Assembly: GCA_964521525.1 (NCBI GenBank)
Contig: CAZFTD010000031.1
Span: 1 to 25,970, forward strand
Direction: 5' to 3'
DNA length: 25,970 bases
Source of the DNA: CALEUX01 sp964521525
GTDB taxonomy: Bacteria; Bacteroidota; Bacteroidia; Bacteroidales; Marinilabiliaceae
This document shows, one piece after another, positions 16,585-24,912 of the stretch (positions are counted from its first letter, which is position 1; each line of letters starts with the position of its first letter). The position numbers and the translations under genes were made by a program. The notes under the pieces were generated by a model that worked only from the letters and a program-made list of their open reading frames with translations, had not been told where the DNA came from and made no database searches.

Positions 16585-19167
16585 TTATTTATTATGTAAA
16601 TCATTGAGAGAAACCAACTTAATTTCATCTTTCGTTAATGTTTGATTGGTTAAAATTTCAACCATCTTTCTCTGTCCCGGCAATACATCAAAAAAGTTAT
16701 CCGTTACAAATGCATCGCCATAAGGCGTATCAATAAAAAGATGACGTACCAATACATCCGACTCAATGTTAAGACTATAGCCTTTATCGGTTTTAGAAAT
16801 CTCATATTTTACCGATGCAGCAGGTAGCTTAAGGTCTTTAGGTTCATTAAAATAAAACAGATTTTGCGCTGTAACAAAATCCCCTTCTTTTAATTCAACC
16901 AGTACTACCAGATTTGCCACATCTGAATTGGCAATTATTTTGGTAATTTCTTCAGAAAGAATGAGTGAAGAGGTATTGGCTGCCACGTTAACCGATAACT
17001 CTTTTGTAAAGCTTTTATTACCTGAAAAATCCATAGCAGTTACCAGCAATTGGGCATCGAATGGCGATAAACGATCATTCACAGCATAAACTTCAAGATT
17101 TCCGTTGACCACAACAGGCGACACTAAAACTTCCTTGTTGGCTTCCCTAACAGCATAATGCGAAGCCTTCCACCTACCGTAATAATCGACCGATGACCAA
17201 GAGATAGTTGGCCAACTATCGTTCAATTGCCAGTAAAGCGAGCCCATACAATATGGCATGGCTCTTCGGTGAGCCTCTATACCAGTTTTATAAGCATGCG
17301 CCTGCAGTAACTGACTCACATATACAAAATCCTCGAAAGCATCGGGAACCCGATAATACATGGCCATATACCATTTAATCATATCATTGCCATCAAAACC
17401 AGGCTTCACATATTCCATTTTGCTACGCTGACGGTGGCGCATTACTTTGGAGTCGATAGAATAATCCTCGGGTGAAGAAAAACTGCTAATGGTATGCATA
17501 CCAGGAAAAGCCTGTAAACCATACTCGCTTACAAACCGAGGCACCTTTTCGCCATAAGCAGAAAATGGCTTCTGCCCAAACCAAATGGTCCAGTCGTGCT
17601 CATCGCCCGATTTCCTATCGGCCAGCTGGTCTTTGTAAGAGGATGGGGATGTTGACCAATAGCTCGTTTTTGGGTCAAACGTTTGAACTGCAGTTGGTAA
17701 TATTTCGTAAAAAATACGCTCGTAGGTTCTCCACAAATAGTCGCGAATTTCGGGCGTATACATCTCTTTCCAACCCCAATGATGCCACCCATGCAAGTTT
17801 TCGTTGTTTCCGCACCATAAGGCCAGTGAGGCATTGTTGCGTAGCCGTTTTACATTGTACTCAGCTTCTTTTTTAATATTTTCAAGATGGGCTTCATCGC
17901 CTGGTTGGAGGTTACAGGCAAACATAAAATCCTGCCAAACAAGAATTCCGTTTTCGTTACACAACTGATAGAGATAATCTTCGGGATAAATAGCCCCACC
18001 CCATGCTCTGAGCATGTTCATATTGGCGTCAATAGCATTTTGAACCATGGTCTGATAAGTCTCCTTACTAATTACCGGGGTAAGTGTTTCGGAGGGTATA
18101 ATGTTGGCACCTTTCATAAAAACAGGAACGCCGTTTATTTCAAAATAAAAAGAGCGGCCAACCTCATCGGGCTCCTGAACCAAACGTAAAGTTCGAACAC
18201 CGTATGGTAACTCATAGCTATCGTTAATTACATTGTTTTGCTCCAATCGGAACGAAAGCTGGTACTGATACGCTTCGCCCAAGCCGTTGGTCCACCATAG
18301 ACGAGGATTTTTAATTTCGAATGGTAAATCAACAAAGTTAGTCCCTTCGTTTAGTTCGGCCACTTTTGAAATACCAGATGAATTTCCGTTGATGTATAAA
18401 CTCAGCTTATATTTCCCGGCTTTTGCCACACTAACCTCAACCTGCGAAAAAATTTCAGCCAATTGTTCATTTGCCTTACGGGTTTCAAGATAAACATCTT
18501 CCACAATGGCATTGTCCCAGGCTTTTAAAACAACCGGCCGCCACACTCCTGAGGTTACTAATCTTGGGCCCCAGTCCCATCCATAATGAAATGGTGCTTT
18601 TCGGGTGAAAACATTGGTACGTTCGTTTACCGGAGCCTGCTCGTTTATGGCAGGAATAAGGTAATCCAATTGCTGCAATTTTTTCATCCCTTCTTTAACC
18701 GGCGAATGAAAATAAACCTTTAACTCATTATCTCCCTCAACCAGTAGCTCTTTGACTTTAGCCCGGTGCTCAATAAACATGTTATCGGCCTGCAAAATCA
18801 ATTTACCATTTAAATAAACGTCTGCATAGGTATCAAGCCCTTTAAACTGAAGTTCAATTTCACTTTTCGAAAGCATATCCGCTTCAACTTCAAAAACAGT
18901 TTTATAAACCCAGTCTTCCTTTTCAATCCATTGTACATCTTTCTCGTTCAAGGCGTAGTGAGGGTCGTCAATGACTCCGTTGGCCATTAAATCGGTATGC
19001 ACCGTACCTGGAACTATTGCAGGCATCCAGTCATCCTTATCGGCCTGCTTAAATTCCCAATTTGATTCGATTTTCATTACCACAGGTGTTTTTTTAGTTT
19101 CCAGATTGCAGGAACTCATAAATAAAACCAAAGCCAAAAAAGAGGCTAATCGCATTAAATGTTTCAT
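16585..19167 (-). CDS. GH2 beta-mannosidase, lipoprotein
   Basis: This is an 860-residue glycoside hydrolase of family 2, likely an exo-beta-mannosidase that trims beta-mannosyl residues from oligosaccharides such as mannan or N-glycan cores. A lipoprotein signal peptide ends at C20 (FMSSC), so it is probably membrane-anchored and exported. N-terminal jelly-roll domain: VPGTVHTDLMANGVIDDP and FKGLDTYADVYLNG. Catalytic barrel: acid/base E456 in LWCGNNEN and nucleophile E548 in RFVSEYGLQ. The substrate is inferred from these motifs and the WGGAIYPEDYLY segment, which are typical of mannosidases rather than galactosidases. It stands alone, with no SusCD pair in the window. The next gene upstream is on the same strand 94 bases away. 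Confidence 0.9.
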   Translation of the reverse strand: MKHLMRLASFLALVLFMSSCNLETKKTPVVMKIESNWEFKQADKDDWMPAIVPGTVHTDLMANGVIDDPHYALNEKDVQWIEKEDWVYKTVFEVEADMLSKSEIELQFKGLDTYADVYLNGKLILQADNMFIEHRAKVKELLVEGDNELKVYFHSPVKEGMKKLQQLDYLIPAINEQAPVNERTNVFTRKAPFHYGWDWGPRLVTSGVWRPVVLKAWDNAIVEDVYLETRKANEQLAEIFSQVEVSVAKAGKYKLSLYINGNSSGISKVAELNEGTNFVDLPFEIKNPRLWWTNGLGEAYQYQLSFRLEQNNVINDSYELPYGVRTLRLVQEPDEVGRSFYFEINGVPVFMKGANIIPSETLTPVISKETYQTMVQNAIDANMNMLRAWGGAIYPEDYLYQLCNENGILVWQDFMFACNLQPGDEAHLENIKKEAEYNVKRLRNNASLALWCGNNENLHGWHHWGWKEMYTPEIRDYLWRTYERIFYEILPTAVQTFDPKTSYWSTSPSSYKDQLADRKSGDEHDWTIWFGQKPFSAYGEKVPRFVSEYGLQAFPGMHTISSFSSPEDYSIDSKVMRHRQRSKMEYVKPGFDGNDMIKWYMAMYYRVPDAFEDFVYVSQLLQAHAYKTGIEAHRRAMPYCMGSLYWQLNDSWPTISWSSVDYYGRWKASHYAVREANKEVLVSPVVVNGNLEVYAVNDRLSPFDAQLLVTAMDFSGNKSFTKELSVNVAANTSSLILSEEITKIIANSDVANLVVLVELKEGDFVTAQNLFYFNEPKDLKLPAASVKYEISKTDKGYSLNIESDVLVRHLFIDTPYGDAFVTDNFFDVLPGQRKMVEILTNQTLTKDEIKLVSLNDLHNK

Positions 19168-19225
19168 TCTTAAATATAATTTAGGTGTGTTAGTGACGAA
19201 AGAAACGGGTAAATTTAAACTTTTC

Positions 19226-19233
19226 CAAATCTA
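19226..19233 (-). promoter_or_regulatory. Possible -7 promoter element for the mannosidase gene
   Basis: On the minus strand TAGATTTG matches TAnnTTTG and lies about 60 bases before the start codon. No good TTTG is found 19-21 bases further upstream, so the assignment is weak. Confidence 0.25.
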
Positions 19234-19261
19234 ACCAGATTTTTATTTTAACCCTTGTAAT

Positions 19262-20434
19262 TTAAAAATATCGACCCAATAATGAATGTTCCACAATTAC
19301 TCTTTTAAGTTCGAGCATATCCACCACTCCCTGCTTGCGGTAAATAATATTCCCACCCGGCTCTACCAGCAAAGAATATGGGATGGCCCCACCCCAGCTG
19401 GCATCAATGGTTTCAATGAGTTTGTATTTATCGTCCTCATTAAAAATAAAATTCTTTATTGGAGCATGCTTGTTTTCCAGCATTTTTAAAACCTTATTCT
19501 TTTGACTTGTTTTATCGGCCGAGATGGTAATAATTTCAAAATCGCGGGCCCCATAAATCCTCTGTAAATTAATCAAATCGGGTAACTCCATAACGCATGG
19601 GGTGCACCAGGTAGCCCAAACGTTTATTAACCGCAATTTACCAGAATTGTTGGCCAACAAAGAATCAATTCCAGCCACATCAATCCATTGAAGCGTAACT
19701 GGCTTTTCGTTCCATTCCTTATCAACCCGTTGTGCCCAATCTGATTTCCACGACCACTTTACCGAGCAGCCAAAGGTTTTTGTTACAGGGTTGGTCACAG
19801 TTTTACCAGCCAAAACTTCATCAACTGCCATGCGCAGATCTTCAGCGTTGGCTTCGCCTGGCTTCTCAACACCATCAAAGCGTCCGGTGTACCTAAGCAG
19901 CCGCTTATTATCGAAAACAAAAACATGGGGTGTAGTTACCGGCCCATACTGCAAGGAAACGGCATGATTATCGCCATCGTACAAATAAGGGAAATTATAA
20001 CCCTTATGATTGGCTCGAATCAACATGGTTTCAAAAGAATCGTCCAAATCGGAATAGCCACATTCTTCGGGCAAAAGGGCTAACGGACTGTTGGGATTAA
20101 TGGCTACTACCGCCACACCTTTTTCCTGATAATCTCTCACAAACGAAATCAACCTGTCTTCATAGGCCTGAGCTGTAGGACAATGGTTGCAAATAAATGC
20201 AATTACCAATACCGGGGCATCCTTAAAGTCGTCGATTGATAAGCTATGTCCGTACATATCGGGGAGTTCAAAAAATGGAGCCGGTGCACCAATGACCAGC
20301 GTATTAACCTCCTGTGGTTCAAGTATCACAGGGTTTGGAGTAAACACTGTATCGGCACTTCGGGTGGTGCAGGCAGTATATACCAAAGCAATTATAAAGG
20401 CAAAAACTACCTTTGAGGGTTTAATTTTGTTCAT
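19262..20434 (-). CDS. Lipoprotein with two thioredoxin-like domains
   Basis: This is a 390-residue exported lipoprotein with a lipobox ending at C22 (VYTAC). It fuses two redox domains. The first (about residues 45-210) is of the AhpC/TSA-redoxin type with the active site CNHC (C82, C85) and a segment GPVTTPHVFVFD. The second (about 245-390) is a TlpA/ResA-like thioredoxin with WCTPC (C277, C280) and a cis-proline region GAIPYSLLV. A short GCSVKW segment links them. It could reduce or exchange disulfides, or remove peroxides, in the periplasm; substrates are unknown. The gene precedes the mannosidase on the same strand, but the 94-base gap makes co-transcription uncertain. Confidence 0.85.
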   Translation of the reverse strand: MNKIKPSKVVFAFIIALVYTACTTRSADTVFTPNPVILEPQEVNTLVIGAPAPFFELPDMYGHSLSIDDFKDAPVLVIAFICNHCPTAQAYEDRLISFVRDYQEKGVAVVAINPNSPLALLPEECGYSDLDDSFETMLIRANHKGYNFPYLYDGDNHAVSLQYGPVTTPHVFVFDNKRLLRYTGRFDGVEKPGEANAEDLRMAVDEVLAGKTVTNPVTKTFGCSVKWSWKSDWAQRVDKEWNEKPVTLQWIDVAGIDSLLANNSGKLRLINVWATWCTPCVMELPDLINLQRIYGARDFEIITISADKTSQKNKVLKMLENKHAPIKNFIFNEDDKYKLIETIDASWGGAIPYSLLVEPGGNIIYRKQGVVDMLELKRVIVEHSLLGRYF

Positions 20435-20577
20435 ATTGTTTTTTTTGGGTGGTTTGTTGCAATGTTAATATACAACATTTCAATCACATGGCCTAACAAA
20501 AAGCATATAAAGAATTGCTCATAAGTGTAGCTTTGGGCAATTGCAGTTAATATTAAACAATAAAAAAGTAGAAATAA

Positions 20578-20608
20578 TTTGAATCTAATACAAAAAGTAA
20601 TAATTTTG
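20578..20608 (+). promoter_or_regulatory. Bacteroidota-type promoter of the his operon
   Basis: TTTG (20578-20581), then exactly 19 bases, then TAATTTTG (20601-20608) match the Bacteroidota promoter TTTG-N19-TAnnTTTG at every conserved base. The predicted start of transcription is near 20613-20616, just before the leader-peptide ATG at 20630. Confidence 0.75.
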
Positions 20609-20629
20609 CATTGAATTAAAACCATCGTT

Positions 20630-20677
20630 ATGATATCAATTCTGCATAACCATGCTCATCATCATCTCCTTTTTTAA
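20630..20677 (+). CDS. hisL: Histidine operon leader peptide
   Basis: This 15-codon ORF encodes MISILHNHAHHHLLF, with five histidines in a run of seven codons. It lies between the his promoter and hisG, and its His codons overlap one arm of the attenuator stem. The ribosome would stall here when charged His-tRNA is scarce. The length, position and codon content are those expected of a his leader peptide. It has no further function to expect. Confidence 0.85.
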   Translation: MISILHNHAHHHLLF

Positions 20678-20745
20678 GGGGTGGGCTTGTTATGCACATA
20701 ATTTAAATATAACAAAAGGCTTACCCTGTATGGTAAGCCTTTTTT
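20643..20745 (+). promoter_or_regulatory. His operon transcription attenuator
   Basis: All parts of a classical attenuator are visible. Segment 1, TGCATAAC (20643-20650, in the His codons), pairs perfectly with GTTATGCA (20689-20696). GGTGGGCTT (20680-20688), next to that second segment, can pair with AAGGCTTACC (20716-20725) with three G-U pairs, which would be the antiterminator. The terminator is AAAAGGCTTACC (20714-20725) paired with GGTAAGCCTTTT, loop CTGTAT, then a T-run. When His-tRNA is low, stalling should block segment 1, let the antiterminator form and allow read-through into hisG. Confidence 0.85.
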
Positions 20746-20776
20746 GTTTTTAGTAACTTCGTAAAAACATCGACAT

Positions 20777-21637
20777 ATGGAAACAAAGCTGCGCATAGCG
20801 CTTCAAAAAAAAGGACGTCTGCACGACGACAGCATGCAATTAATGAAAGAGGCCGGTATTAAATTCGACCTGGGAAGTGGCCGTTTGGTGGCTACTGCCA
20901 ACGGTTTTCCCATAGAAGTTTTATTTTTAAGAGATGACGATATTCCACAAACGGTTGCTGATGGCGTTGCCGACATTGGTGTGGTAGGTGAAAATGAGTA
21001 TGCCGAAAAAGGTTTTGAACTTACTATTGCCAAGCGTCTTGGATTTAGCAAGTGCCGCTTATCATTGGCCATTCCCAAAGCAGAAACTTACACCAACCTA
21101 TCGTGGTTTAACAATAAGAAAATTGCCACATCGTACCCAAAAATTCTGCGAAAGTTTTTTAACGAGCAAAAAATAAAAGCCGACATACACGAAATTGCCG
21201 GTTCGGTTGAAATTGCTCCGGGCATTGGGTTAGCCGATGCTATTTTTGATATTGTAAGCTCAGGAAGTACTCTTGTGGCCAATAGCCTTAAAGAAGTAGA
21301 GGTGGTAATGAAATCGGAAGCGTTATTAGTGGCTGATAAAAACATGAGTACTGCTAAAAAAGCTCTGCTCGACCAATTATTGTTCAGATTTAATGCTGTG
21401 CAGGCTTCTAACTCAAACAAGTACATTTTGCTGAATGCCCCCACCAATAAAATACCCGAAATAGTTAAAATACTGCCTGGAATGAAAAGCCCCACGGTTT
21501 TACCTTTGGCTCAGGAGGGATGGAGTTCAATCCATTCGGTAATAAAAGAAGACCAGTTTTGGGAAGTAATTGGCAAACTAAAAGAGAACGGAGCAGAAGG
21601 CATCCTGGTAATCCCAATTGAAAAAATGATATTGTAA
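20777..21637 (+). CDS. hisG: ATP phosphoribosyltransferase
   Basis: This enzyme catalyses the first step of histidine synthesis: ATP and PRPP give phosphoribosyl-ATP. The 286-residue length is that of the long form. Its C-terminal regulatory domain (about residues 205-286, from LNAPTNKIPEIVKILPGMKSP) usually mediates feedback inhibition by histidine. The catalytic part has RIALQKKGRLHDDSM and a PRPP-binding segment DIVSSGSTLVAN. It is the first gene after the attenuator, 31 bases beyond its T-run. hisD follows after 10 bases. Confidence 0.96.
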   Translation: METKLRIALQKKGRLHDDSMQLMKEAGIKFDLGSGRLVATANGFPIEVLFLRDDDIPQTVADGVADIGVVGENEYAEKGFELTIAKRLGFSKCRLSLAIPKAETYTNLSWFNNKKIATSYPKILRKFFNEQKIKADIHEIAGSVEIAPGIGLADAIFDIVSSGSTLVANSLKEVEVVMKSEALLVADKNMSTAKKALLDQLLFRFNAVQASNSNKYILLNAPTNKIPEIVKILPGMKSPTVLPLAQEGWSSIHSVIKEDQFWEVIGKLKENGAEGILVIPIEKMIL

Positions 21638-21647
21638 TTTTTGTTAT

Positions 21648-22937
21648 ATGCAGACGTTTTTATATCCCGAAAAAGACCAATGGCCTCAACTTCTGGCTCG
21701 TCCTTACACCAGTCAACAGCAACTGCTCGACAGAGTTAAGCCTATATTGGAGGCAGTTCGAGTAAATGGCAATCAGGCTGTAAAATCCTTTACCAGACAA
21801 TTCGATAAAATTGAGATTGACGATTTATTGGTAAGTCAGGAGGAGATTGACATTGCTTGTCTGGCTGTTGATAATGAGTTGAAAGGCGCCATCAACAGGG
21901 CAATGGAAAACATCCGCATGTTTCATGAAAGCCAGCAACACATAGTAAAAAAAGTTGAAACAGAACCCGGGGTTACCTGCTGGCAAAAAAGTGTTGCCAT
22001 TCAAAAAACCGGATTATACATTCCGGGAGGGTCGGCACCACTGTTTTCAACCATATTGATGTTGGCTGTACCGGCACGAATTGCCGAATGCCCGGAAATT
22101 TACCTGTGTACCCCACCGGGAGCCGATGGGAAAATAAATCCTGTAATTTTATATACCGCTCATTTAACCGGTGTAACAGCTATTTTTAAAGTTGGAGGAG
22201 CGCAGGCCATCGCGGCCATGGCTTATGGCACCGAAACCATTCCCCGGGTTGATAAAATTTTTGGACCCGGAAACAGCTATGTTACCGCAGCCAAGCAATT
22301 AGTGGCACTTGATGGGGTTGCCATTGACCTGCCTGCCGGCCCTTCAGAAGTGGAAGTAATGGCCGACGAGAGCGCAAACCCGGCTTTTGTGGCTTCCGAT
22401 TTATTATCGCAAGCCGAACACGGCGCCGATAGTCAGGTTATCCTGGTTACCAACAGTGAGCAACTTGCTGCACAAGTTCTGGAAGAAACAGAAAAGCAAA
22501 CCAAACTCCTACCACGTGCCCAAACAGTTAGAAAAGCACTTGAAAACAGCCGCATCATTGTTTTGCGAAGCATGGAAGAAATGGTAGAAATAACCAACCT
22601 ATATGCTCCGGAACACCTGATTCTTGAAATCAGAGATGATGAATCAGTTGCAGAAAAAATTATCAATGCAGGCTCGGTTTTTCTGGGACATTACACCCCC
22701 GAGAGCGCGGGCGATTATGCATCGGGCACCAATCATACGCTGCCAACTTACGGCTACGCAAAAGCTTACAGCGGTGTTAATCTGGATAGTTTTACCAAAA
22801 AAATTACCTTTCAGAAAATAACGCCCAAAGGCTTGATGCAATTGGGGCCTGTTATTGAAACAATGGCCACTGCCGAACAATTAAATGCTCACAAAAATGC
22901 CGTAAGTATCCGACTTGAAGCTCTTAAAAAACTATAA
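21648..22937 (+). CDS. hisD: Histidinol dehydrogenase
   Basis: This zinc enzyme catalyses the last two steps of histidine synthesis, oxidising histidinol to histidine with NAD. The 429-residue length is normal. Family signatures are present: GLYIPGGSAPLFST, KVGGAQAIAAMAYGT, FGPGNSYVTAAKQL, DLPAGPSEV, the zinc/catalytic region SQAEHGADSQ, the catalytic YAPEHL and the C-terminal SGTNHTLPT. It is the second gene of the operon, 10 bases after hisG and 17 before hisC. Confidence 0.97.
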   Translation: MQTFLYPEKDQWPQLLARPYTSQQQLLDRVKPILEAVRVNGNQAVKSFTRQFDKIEIDDLLVSQEEIDIACLAVDNELKGAINRAMENIRMFHESQQHIVKKVETEPGVTCWQKSVAIQKTGLYIPGGSAPLFSTILMLAVPARIAECPEIYLCTPPGADGKINPVILYTAHLTGVTAIFKVGGAQAIAAMAYGTETIPRVDKIFGPGNSYVTAAKQLVALDGVAIDLPAGPSEVEVMADESANPAFVASDLLSQAEHGADSQVILVTNSEQLAAQVLEETEKQTKLLPRAQTVRKALENSRIIVLRSMEEMVEITNLYAPEHLILEIRDDESVAEKIINAGSVFLGHYTPESAGDYASGTNHTLPTYGYAKAYSGVNLDSFTKKITFQKITPKGLMQLGPVIETMATAEQLNAHKNAVSIRLEALKKL

Positions 22938-22954
22938 CTGCAACTATAATACCA

Positions 22955-23989
22955 ATGAGACCACTTGAACAACTGTTACGTCCAAATATCAGAAATCTGA
23001 AGCCTTACTCATCGGCACGCGATGAATATACCGGCGATGAAGGAATTTTTCTGGATGCCAACGAGAATCCGTTTAATGCACCATACAACCGTTACCCCGA
23101 CCCATATCAACGGAAACTCAAGGCCAAAATTGCGAAATTGAAACAAGTTGATGCTTCTGGTATTTTTCTTGGCAATGGGTCGGACGAACCCATCGATATT
23201 GTTTACCGTGCCTTTTGTGAACCCGGCCGCGATAATGCAGTGTCAATCGACCCCACTTACGGCATGTACCAGGTAGCTGCCGACATCAATAATGTGGAGT
23301 TCAGGAAAGTTTTATTAACCGATGATTTTCAACTCGATGTTAATGCTTTATTGGCTGCTACCGACAGCAATACAAAAGTAATATTTTTGTGTTCGCCCAA
23401 TAATCCAACCGGTAATTGCTTTAAAGACGACGATATTAAAGATTTACTGATAGAATTTAACGGAATAGTTGTTCTGGATGAAGCCTATATTGATTTTGCT
23501 CCGGGTAAAAGCTTCTTGCAAAAACTGGATTTATTTCCCAATTTAATTATTCTTCAAACCTTTTCTAAAGCATGGGGAATGGCCGGCATTCGGCTTGGAA
23601 TGGCTTTTGCAAATCCTGAAATAATTAAGGTTTTCAGCAAAATTAAATATCCTTACAACCTAAATATCCTTACTCAGCAAAAAGCCTTTGAATTAATTGA
23701 TAATGTTGCTGATAAGGATAATTGGATTGAAATTCTTTTTAAACAAAGAGATGAGCTTATTAAAAATGTGAAAAAATTGCCATTCGTGGAAAAGGTTTAC
23801 CCCACCGATGCCAATTTTATCCTGATAAAAACTGATGAGCCCAAAAAAATATATAATTATCTGGTCGATAGTAAAATAATAATCCGCGACCGCTCTTCTG
23901 TTTCCTTATGTGCAGGTTGTCTGCGCATTACAGTAGGTTCACCCGAAGAGAATTCGGTATTGATAGATGCATTGAAAAAGTATGCCTGA
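22955..23989 (+). CDS. hisC: Histidinol-phosphate aminotransferase
   Basis: This PLP enzyme transfers the amino group of glutamate to imidazole-acetol phosphate, giving histidinol phosphate. It is 344 residues long, fold-type I. The PLP-binding lysine is K205 in TFSKAWGMAG. Other signatures are LDANENP, the segment NPTGN, LDEAYIDF and RITVGSPEEN. It is the third gene of the operon. Its stop overlaps an upstream ATG of the next gene, but that gene probably starts 16 bases after it. Confidence 0.95.
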   Translation: MRPLEQLLRPNIRNLKPYSSARDEYTGDEGIFLDANENPFNAPYNRYPDPYQRKLKAKIAKLKQVDASGIFLGNGSDEPIDIVYRAFCEPGRDNAVSIDPTYGMYQVAADINNVEFRKVLLTDDFQLDVNALLAATDSNTKVIFLCSPNNPTGNCFKDDDIKDLLIEFNGIVVLDEAYIDFAPGKSFLQKLDLFPNLIILQTFSKAWGMAGIRLGMAFANPEIIKVFSKIKYPYNLNILTQQKAFELIDNVADKDNWIEILFKQRDELIKNVKKLPFVEKVYPTDANFILIKTDEPKKIYNYLVDSKIIIRDRSSVSLCAGCLRITVGSPEENSVLIDALKKYA

Positions 23990-24005
23990 TTTAAAACCTT
24001 TTGAT

Positions 24006-24908
24006 ATGAAGCCAACTATTATTCTGATTGCTTTAACCTTTCTGCTTAATACTTCCTATGGCCAGAATGAACTGCCATTATGGAAGGGAGAAATCCCCTT
24101 CAATAAAAAAGGAATTTATGTGGAAGAGGTGAACGACAATAACCGCATTACAAAGGTAACAACACCAATGCTGTATCATTATAAAGCAGCTCCGTCCAAT
24201 ACGGCAAAAGCAGCCATCATTATAGTTCCGGGCGGCGGTTACATTCGCGAAGCCATTGACCACGAAGGCTGGCTTCCGGCCAAATGGTTCAGCGAACGCG
24301 GCATTGAAGCTTTTGTGCTTAAATACCGTTTGCCCGATGAAGAACTGGTTGATAATGCGCCTATGATTCCTTTAATGGATGCTCAGGAAGCCATTGCCCT
24401 GGTTCGTTCAAAAGCCTCAGAATTCAATATTGACCCGAATAAAATTGGTATCATCGGTTTTTCGGCTGGCGGACATCTGGCTGCTTCAGCATCAACCTTA
24501 TTTAATCAACCAGTGAATCCGCAACAAACATCAGAAACGGTTCGTCCTAACTTTTCCATTCTGGTTTATCCGGTAATTACCATGAACGACCAATTTACCC
24601 ATAAAGGCAGCAAAGAAAATCTTATCGGCCTAAATCCTTCGGAAGCGTTAATACAACTCTTTTCGCTTGAAAACCAGGTGACCGTCAAAACGCCTGTTAC
24701 TTTTATAGTACACTCGCTCGACGATAAAGCTGTTCCGGTGCAAAACAGCAATGTTTACGCCGAAAACCTCTTCAATAAAGGAGGCAATGTTACCAAAATC
24801 ATTCTTCCGGCAGGCGGCCACGGATATGGTTTTCGCGAAAGCTCACCGGTAAGTTGGTGGACACAATACCTTGAAGTTTGGCTTAGCATCCAGAAATTAT
24901 CAAAATAA
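24006..24908 (+). CDS. Secreted alpha/beta-hydrolase esterase within the his operon
   Basis: This is a 300-residue exported alpha/beta-hydrolase resembling BD-FAE/Axe-type carbohydrate esterases. The signal peptide is MKPTIILIALTFLLNTSYGQ. The catalytic triad is visible: the serine in GFSAGGH, the aspartate in HSLDDKAVP and the histidine in AGGHGYGF. An oxyanion-hole segment VPGGGYIREA is also present. I chose the ATG at 24006 because it begins a clean signal peptide; an ATG at 23982 overlaps hisC and would place eight extra residues before it. It lies between hisC and hisB, 16 and 4 bases from each, so it is probably transcribed with them. It has no known role in histidine synthesis; deacetylation of a polysaccharide is inferred. 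Confidence 0.85.
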   Translation: MKPTIILIALTFLLNTSYGQNELPLWKGEIPFNKKGIYVEEVNDNNRITKVTTPMLYHYKAAPSNTAKAAIIIVPGGGYIREAIDHEGWLPAKWFSERGIEAFVLKYRLPDEELVDNAPMIPLMDAQEAIALVRSKASEFNIDPNKIGIIGFSAGGHLAASASTLFNQPVNPQQTSETVRPNFSILVYPVITMNDQFTHKGSKENLIGLNPSEALIQLFSLENQVTVKTPVTFIVHSLDDKAVPVQNSNVYAENLFNKGGNVTKIILPAGGHGYGFRESSPVSWWTQYLEVWLSIQKLSK

Positions 24909-24912
24909 CCCC

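Noticed and set aside
20803..21495. Two ORFs antisense to hisG
   Set aside because: Both are shadows of hisG codon usage with no recognisable motif.
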